This document shows positions 22,903 through 27,138 of a stretch of DNA of 27,138 bases, piece by piece (within the stretch, counting starts at the first letter, position 1; each line of letters begins with the position of its first letter). The translations under genes were made by a program, and so were the position numbers. This stretch comes from CAWUIO01 sp963922455 (GTDB lineage Bacteria > Bacteroidota > Bacteroidia > Cytophagales > Microscillaceae). The stretch is from positions 1-27,138 of the forward strand of contig CAWUIO010000089.1 of the NCBI GenBank assembly GCA_963922455.1. The letters run 5' to 3'. The notes beneath the pieces are model-generated. The model was not told where the DNA came from, ran no database searches, and saw only the letters and a list, made by a program, of their open reading frames with translations.

Positions 22903-23430
22903 TTAAAGGCTATCCTGGGCCTCATTGGGGGGCATGGGATCCAAATCACTGGGATTTTCTGCCTGGGGTAGGGGGGCTTCCTCTGACATGGCCTCTTTTA
23001 TCAAACTGCTAATAGGGTAGGGCTTACGCTCGAGATAATCGATAATGGCAATGCGGCGCACAGATTCTTCAAATTCAAAAAAAGTAGTCTGGTGGCGAAA
23101 CGCTCCGATGTGGATTTTTTCTGGATCAATAGAGACCTGTCCTACCTTGATAAACTTGCCATAGAAGCCGGGCATGCGTTTTTCCCAGATAAGCAGTACA
23201 TCGTCTAGATAACTTTTTACTTCCCGCCCGAAGGTGCTGGCTTCCTTGAAATGCCGCATTTCTGGTACTTCAGCTTCCTTAACATCGGTAATAAGTAAAA
23301 AATAATTGTGTAAATCTCGGTAACGGTATACTCGACATACCACGGCACCCCCATACTCCCCACTAGGTAAGGGATAGGCAATACAGTCACCTTCTTGTAG
23401 ATATTTTGTGTTTTTTTGCTCGGTACTCAT
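22903..23430 (-). CDS. Conserved cytoplasmic protein, possibly Imm26-like
   Basis: The protein has 175 residues from the ATG at 23430. An in-frame start at 23469 would add 13 residues (MIPFKSALTTQIL) with no clear purpose, and the -7 candidate TAATTTTG at 23504-23511 lies upstream of both. The front part, YLQEGDCIAYPLPSGEYGGA (10-29) followed by VVCRVYR, resembles the start of immunity protein 26-type domains, where a GD-xxAxPLxxGxY strand pair opens the fold. The middle (SYLDDVLLIWEKRMPGFYGK) fits the same family loosely. The last 35 residues are Pro/Glu-rich and probably disordered. No toxin gene is adjacent, so an immunity role is not supported by context. It lies upstream of the ABC-F gene on the same strand. 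Confidence 0.6.
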   Translation of the reverse strand: MSTEQKNTKYLQEGDCIAYPLPSGEYGGAVVCRVYRYRDLHNYFLLITDVKEAEVPEMRHFKEASTFGREVKSYLDDVLLIWEKRMPGFYGKFIKVGQVSIDPEKIHIGAFRHQTTFFEFEESVRRIAIIDYLERKPYPISSLIKEAMSEEAPLPQAENPSDLDPMPPNEAQDSL

Positions 23431-23653
23431 AAGAATCTGGGTCGTAAGCGCACTCTTGAAGGGAATCAAACCCTTAATATACAGATTTTTATCAAAGTTT
23501 ATTCAAAATTACTTAATCAATGCTTATGCCGGAAATCAATATATTTTAAAAAAAATGAGTTTATGCCTTAAACTTCTCATCAAATACTACACGATATGCC
23601 TGTTAAGTTAGGCCAGCCCAGGCAGTCGTTTCATTACGCTACATTCTAAAAAA

Positions 23654-23781
23654 GGCTGAGGGATAGAACGGCATGTTTGAGCCCGCCGCTGGCAGTGGGG
23701 GGGGGGCGAGTAGTGAAAGCCCGACCTCGGCGCTACCTTAGGTAAGTTGAAAAGCGGGTGTACATCGCCGAGGGCAGCCCC
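23654..23781 (-). repeat. GC-rich ~130-bp dispersed repeat, copy 6
   Basis: On the minus strand: GGGGCTGCCCTCGGCG, a variable loop containing TACC/GGTA-like pairs, GCGCCGAGGTCGGGCTTTCAC, TACTCGC, a run of C, CAGCGGCGGGCTCAAACATG, CCGTTCTATCCCTCAGCC. CCTCGGCG and CGCCGAGG pair, again a changed but matched stem. This is the only copy between divergent genes (hypothetical gene and lolD-like gene). Confidence 0.83.
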
Positions 23782-23857
23782 TATTTATGCGGATTAGGCA
23801 GTGAGTGTATACAATTCTATCGGCATCCTTCGCTTATTTTGTATCATTGCAGAAGCA

Positions 23858-23865
23858 TAATTTTG
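23858..23865 (+). promoter_or_regulatory. -7 box of the LolD-like gene
   Basis: TAATTTTG is a perfect TAnnTTTG box with TTG 16 nt upstream (23839-23841), slightly short spacing. It ends only 4 bp before the ATG at 23870, so transcription would start about at the start codon and give a leaderless or nearly leaderless mRNA. Confidence 0.5.
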
Positions 23866-23869
23866 AGAT

Positions 23870-24529
23870 ATGATTGTACGCGGACAAAACCTGAGCAAGC
23901 GTTATGGTAGCTTGGAGGTTCTTAGGGATATTCAAATAGAAGTAGAGGCCGGGGAGATTGTAAGCATTATGGGGGCCTCGGGAGCGGGTAAAAGCACTTT
24001 ATTGCACATTTTGGGCACCTTGGACCGCCCGGATACCGGATCGGTGGAAATCGATACCGTAGATTGGACCAAGCTTTCGGCGCAAAAACTGGCCAAGTTT
24101 CGGAATCATTCAATTGGTTTTGTCTTTCAGTTTCATAACCTCCTACCGGAGTTTACCGCGCTGGAAAATATCTGCCTTCCCGCATTTTTGGCGGGTACGG
24201 GCCGCCCAGAAGCAGAAAAACGGGCTTATGAAATTATGGAAGTCTTGGGGGTGCACCTAAGAGCGGGACACTTGCCTTCGGAGATGTCGGGCGGTGAACA
24301 ACAAAGAGTAGCGGTAGCCCGGGCCCTGATTAACCAACCGCAAATTATATTTGGAGATGAGCCCAGTGGTAATTTAGATTCTCAAAACTCCGAGGAGCTG
24401 CACAAGCTATTTTTAAAGCTAAAAGCAGAATTCAGGCAGACCTTTATTATTGTGACCCATAATCAGGCCTTGGCAGAGATGTGCGACCGGGTCTTGTTAA
24501 TGAAAGACGGAAATTTGTCGGCAATTTAG
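23870..24529 (+). CDS. LolD/MacB-type ABC transporter ATP-binding protein
   Basis: The protein has 219 residues and a single nucleotide-binding domain of the lipoprotein-release (LolD) and MacB subgroup: Walker A GASGAGKST (35-43), Q-loop with Gln87 in FVFQFHNLLPEFTALEN, signature MSGGEQQR (139-146), Walker B IIFGDEPSGNLD (159-170) and switch His in IIVTHN. The SGNLDS after Walker B and the FQFHNLLPEFTALEN stretch are typical of LolD. It would power release of lipoproteins from the inner membrane with a LolC/E-like permease, but no permease gene lies in this window, so it works with one encoded elsewhere. The ATG at 23870 gives the standard N-terminus. Confidence 0.88.
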   Translation: MIVRGQNLSKRYGSLEVLRDIQIEVEAGEIVSIMGASGAGKSTLLHILGTLDRPDTGSVEIDTVDWTKLSAQKLAKFRNHSIGFVFQFHNLLPEFTALENICLPAFLAGTGRPEAEKRAYEIMEVLGVHLRAGHLPSEMSGGEQQRVAVARALINQPQIIFGDEPSGNLDSQNSEELHKLFLKLKAEFRQTFIIVTHNQALAEMCDRVLLMKDGNLSAI

Positions 24530-24661
24530 GGGGGGCATCCTGGTTTTAAGAACCTATTTCCCGTAAAATATGGCTGGGGCGGGCTGCCTAGCTAGCCACA
24601 AAAATCCAAGTGGAGGGCAGACTATTCCCTTGTTTCATTAGGTCAAGAAGAATATTTAGGC

Positions 24662-24669
24662 TAATTTTG
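24662..24669 (+). promoter_or_regulatory. -7 box of the response-regulator pair
   Basis: TAATTTTG is a perfect TAnnTTTG box. Transcription would start near 24675, which rules out the longer reading from the GTG at 24610 and fits the GTG at 24694 with a leader of about 20 nt. No good TTG lies 17-23 nt upstream. Confidence 0.5.
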
Positions 24670-24693
24670 GTTAGTTTGATAAAATCTTTATTC

Positions 24694-25812
24694 GTGCGCC
24701 AGGAAAAAGAACATATTCTCTATGTAGACGACGAACCGGATAATTTGACGGTATTTAAGTCAAATTTCCGAAGATACTATAAAGTACATACCGCCTCTTC
24801 TGCCCAGGAGGGCATTGATATCCTCAAAGAGCAGGACATCCACGTTATCATTACCGACCAAAGGATGCCTGAGATCACTGGGGTACAATTTTTAGAAAAT
24901 ATCATTGAGGACTACCCTGATTCCATCCGGATGATCCTGACTGGGTTTAGTGATGTGGAAGCGGTCATCCAAGCCATCAACAAGGGCCGGGTGTACCGGT
25001 ATATTACCAAGCCCTGGGACCGGGACGACCTGAAAATCACCATTGATAAAGCGCTGGAGTCTTACCACCTCAAAAAAGAAAATAAAAACCTCATCCAGAG
25101 CCTTCAGGAAGCCAACCAAAACCTAGAACAAAAAGTAAAAGAACGCACCATTGAGGTGGAGCATCAAAAAAAGGAGATTGAAAACCTCTTGCACAATATC
25201 CTTCCCGAAGAAATTGCCGAAGAATTGAGACAGAGTGGCCAGGCCAAGCCCATGCATTATGAGGTGGTTTCGGTCTTGTTTACCGATTTTAAGGGGTTTA
25301 CCAATCTGGCCGAAGTCTTGGAACCCGTGGAGCTGGTGCACGAACTGAACCACTGCTTTATCCACTTTGACGAAATCATAGAAAAACACGGGCTGGAAAA
25401 AATCAAAACCATTGGCGATGCTTATATGTGTGCTGGCGGGATCCCCATCCCCAATGAAAGCAATCCCATCGACGCCGTTCGTGCGGCCTTGGAGATGCAG
25501 GCCTTTGTCAAAGATTGGCAAAAAAGCCGTACGGAGGAAGGGAAACCCAGCTGGGAACTGCGCTTGGGTATTCATACGGGCCCCATCATCACAGGCGTGA
25601 TCGGTAAAAAGAAGTTTGCCTACGACATTTGGGGCGACACCGTCAATGTAGCCGCCCGCATGGAATCCAGTGGCGAAGTAGGGAAAGTAAATATCTCCGG
25701 CTCAACGTATGACTACGTAAAAGATCACTTTGCCTGTACTTACCGCGGGAAGGTACAAGCCAAAAATAAAGGTGAAATCGATATGTATTTTGTAGAAGGC
25801 CCTAGACCCTAA
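24694..25812 (+). CDS. Response regulator with adenylate cyclase output
   Basis: The protein has 372 residues from the GTG at 24694. The receiver domain (1-125) has acidic D12-D13, phospho-acceptor Asp55 in IITDQRMP, Thr83 and Lys106 in ITKPW. A coiled coil (about 128-170, NKNLIQSLQEANQNLEQKVK) leads to a class III cyclase domain (190-365): metal Asp198 in LFTDFKGFT, metal Asp242 in TIGDAYM, adenine-selecting Lys238 (IKTIGD) and Asp311 (YDIWGD), and transition-state N318 and R322. These residues predict cAMP, not cGMP. I chose 24694 because MRQEKEHILYVDD then aligns exactly with MKSEKPHILYVDD of the next protein. It forms a pair with the gene 23 bp downstream. No histidine kinase is adjacent. 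Confidence 0.9.
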   Translation: MRQEKEHILYVDDEPDNLTVFKSNFRRYYKVHTASSAQEGIDILKEQDIHVIITDQRMPEITGVQFLENIIEDYPDSIRMILTGFSDVEAVIQAINKGRVYRYITKPWDRDDLKITIDKALESYHLKKENKNLIQSLQEANQNLEQKVKERTIEVEHQKKEIENLLHNILPEEIAEELRQSGQAKPMHYEVVSVLFTDFKGFTNLAEVLEPVELVHELNHCFIHFDEIIEKHGLEKIKTIGDAYMCAGGIPIPNESNPIDAVRAALEMQAFVKDWQKSRTEEGKPSWELRLGIHTGPIITGVIGKKKFAYDIWGDTVNVAARMESSGEVGKVNISGSTYDYVKDHFACTYRGKVQAKNKGEIDMYFVEGPRP

Positions 25813-25835
25813 GCCTCGTATGTAAATCAAGCCCT

Positions 25836-27074
25836 ATGAAATCGGAAAAGCCCCACATCCTCTACGTTGACGACGAGATGGACAATTTGACCGTCTTCAA
25901 ATCTACTTTTCGCCGGGATTATAAAATTCACCTGGCCAACTCGGCCGAAGAAGGGCAAGAAATACTCCGACAAAACCCGCAAATTGAGGTAATCATTACC
26001 GACCAACGCATGCCCGAAGTCACCGGGGTGGAGTTTTTAGAAAAAACCGTGCAGGAATACCCCGACTCCGTACGCATGATTTTAACCGGGTTTAGTGATG
26101 TAGAGGCCATCATTGACTCCATTAACAAAGGGCAAGTATTCCGCTACATTACCAAGCCTTGGGACAAAGAGGTCTTAAAGCAAATCATTGACGAAGCGGT
26201 TCTAAACTTCCAAAACAAGCAAGCCCAGAAGGAAAAACTGGCCCAGACAGATGGAGGGGCCCGTCCTGAGACACCTCCCCCTGCCCCAAACTCAGAAGAC
26301 CAAACCCCTTATTTTCAAGAGCTTACTTACTTATTGCAGAAGACCTGTCTCCCTTCGGCGCAGCGGCTGGGTGAATTTTTGCCCCAGCACCTTATTTTTT
26401 CCCGGCCCTTGGAAAAAGCCTCGGGCGATTTTTATTGGCTGGACTTGCCCCCGGACCCAGATCCCACTCAGCCTATATACTTGGGCGTGGGCGATTGTAT
26501 TGGGCATGGCATCTCCGGGGGGCTTTTGAGTGTGATTGCGGTGCAATTGCTTAATCAAATTCGTCAGGAAGAAGGTTTTGCTCCGGCCGATGCGCTATTG
26601 AGGGCATTTCACAAGCGTTTTAGCCAGGCTATTCCGGCCGAGGTTGCCGGACATTTCCTACACTTAGCGTTTGGGCTTTGTCGGCTAGATTTATCGGCCC
26701 AGCAGATGCAATTTGCCGGGGCGCGGGTCCCCTTGCTCGTTTTTGATGGGGAAGAGGTCCAAGAGTACAAGGGCGATACCTGCTCGATTGGCTACACGGC
26801 CTATGACTGTCCGGCAGAGCTTTCCTTTACCCTGCATACTATAGACTTACATTCTAGCAGCACCTATTACCTCTTTACCGATGGCTACCAAAACCAATTT
26901 GGTGGCCCTTCCTTTACAAAGCTCAAAAGCCAACCTTTCCGAAATTTACTGCAAACCCTGCAGCAGTTTCCCATCGACCGCCAAGGTCCGGAACTGGATA
27001 CGCATTTGGATGAGTGGACCCAAGGCCAGGTTCGGGTAGACGATATCTTGCTTATGGGGTTTCAGGTGCCTTAA
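25836..27074 (+). CDS. Response regulator with SpoIIE-type PP2C phosphatase output
   Basis: The protein has 412 residues. The receiver domain (1-127) is about 70% identical by eye to that of the previous protein: D12-D13, phospho-acceptor Asp56, Thr84 and Lys107. A Pro-rich linker (138-155) follows, then a SpoIIE-like PP2C phosphatase domain (160-410): SGDFYW (Asp198), VGDCIGHGISGGLLS (Asp220), FTDGYQNQFGG and the terminal VDDILLMGF. SpoIIE/RsbU-type phosphatases dephosphorylate serine on anti-sigma-factor antagonists or similar targets; no anti-sigma factor or STAS protein is seen here. It is 23 bp behind the cyclase gene and surely cotranscribed. Phosphorylation by the same kinase as the cyclase is likely because the receivers are so alike. 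Confidence 0.9.
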   Translation: MKSEKPHILYVDDEMDNLTVFKSTFRRDYKIHLANSAEEGQEILRQNPQIEVIITDQRMPEVTGVEFLEKTVQEYPDSVRMILTGFSDVEAIIDSINKGQVFRYITKPWDKEVLKQIIDEAVLNFQNKQAQKEKLAQTDGGARPETPPPAPNSEDQTPYFQELTYLLQKTCLPSAQRLGEFLPQHLIFSRPLEKASGDFYWLDLPPDPDPTQPIYLGVGDCIGHGISGGLLSVIAVQLLNQIRQEEGFAPADALLRAFHKRFSQAIPAEVAGHFLHLAFGLCRLDLSAQQMQFAGARVPLLVFDGEEVQEYKGDTCSIGYTAYDCPAELSFTLHTIDLHSSSTYYLFTDGYQNQFGGPSFTKLKSQPFRNLLQTLQQFPIDRQGPELDTHLDEWTQGQVRVDDILLMGFQVP

Positions 27075-27097
27075 ATTTTGATTATAGTCAAGATTTT

Positions 27098-27138
27098 GGG
27101 GCTTGCCCGCGCCAAGAAGTATTACCCACTTGTCGTTA
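27098..27138 (+). repeat. GC-rich ~130-bp dispersed repeat, copy 7, cut by window end
   Basis: GGGGCTTGCCCGCGCC, the left end of the family, is followed by the start of a variable loop. It begins 24 bp after the stop codon of the phosphatase gene. The conserved right half would lie outside the window. Confidence 0.6.

Noticed and set aside
7330..23781. GC-rich repeats as a CRISPR array or integron attC sites
   Set aside because: The copies are kilobases apart, in both orientations, with genes between; there are no regular spacers, no cas or intI gene, and no RYYYAAC/GTTRRRY boxes.
24610..24693. Longer N-terminus of the cyclase response regulator from GTG 24610
   Set aside because: It would start before the -7 box at 24662 and add 28 residues absent from the sister protein.
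24892..25575. Antisense open frames within the cyclase gene (24892-25119 and 25123-25575, minus strand)
   Set aside because: They are shadows of a strongly coding, motif-complete gene on the plus strand.

Overview
The window looks like a chromosomal segment of a member of the Bacteroidota, probably of the Saprospiria/Cytophagia type. Evidence seen: several genes are preceded by the Bacteroidota -7 box TAnnTTTG (best example TTG-N19-TATATTTG at 16547-16576), Shine-Dalgarno sequences are mostly absent, LysRS carries a C-terminal extension I associate with Bacteroidota, and a response regulator carries the SpoIIE-type phosphatase ending in FTDGYQNQFGG. The class-level placement is inference. No rRNA, tRNA, CRISPR array, integrase or complete insertion sequence was found.

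Positions 1-4.9 kb form a low-GC, repeat-rich accessory patch. It holds the tail of a serine hydrolase, an OxyR-like LysR regulator divergent from an HSL-family esterase, about 1 kb of non-coding repeats, a small lipoprotein gene between inverted repeats, and the C-terminal stump of an AbiEii-type toxin. Positions 4.9-10.4 kb hold a secreted protein of unknown function, a secreted M14 metallocarboxypeptidase, and a duplicated block made of a MITE-like repeat, a GC-rich repeat and a secreted leucine-rich-repeat gene. A small membrane protein lies in the second block only, and half of an alpha/beta hydrolase follows.

Positions 10.6-15.2 kb hold a MATE transporter and a PlpD-like patatin/beta-barrel protein on the minus strand, then two broken genes whose readable parts end 11 bp apart. 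Positions 15.3-18.3 kb hold a hotdog thioesterase, a LigT-like 2H phosphoesterase, a DUF1826 protein behind the best promoter of the window, and a DUF695-RraB protein. Positions 18.5-23.4 kb are a minus-strand run of a conserved hypothetical gene, an ABC-F ATPase, lysS and a secreted VOC protein. Positions 23.9-27.1 kb hold a LolD-like ATPase and two adjacent response regulators with near-duplicate receiver domains, one ending in an adenylate cyclase and the other in a SpoIIE-type phosphatase.

The most unusual feature is a dispersed GC-rich repeat of about 130 bp. It occurs six times complete and once cut by the window end, in both orientations and only between genes, usually where genes converge. 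Two other repeat families and at least five broken genes indicate an actively rearranging genome. Candidates for a second look are this repeat family, the duplicated LRR blocks, the HxD...H...R motif in the DUF1826 protein, the terminator ending at the VOC start codon, and the twin response regulators.
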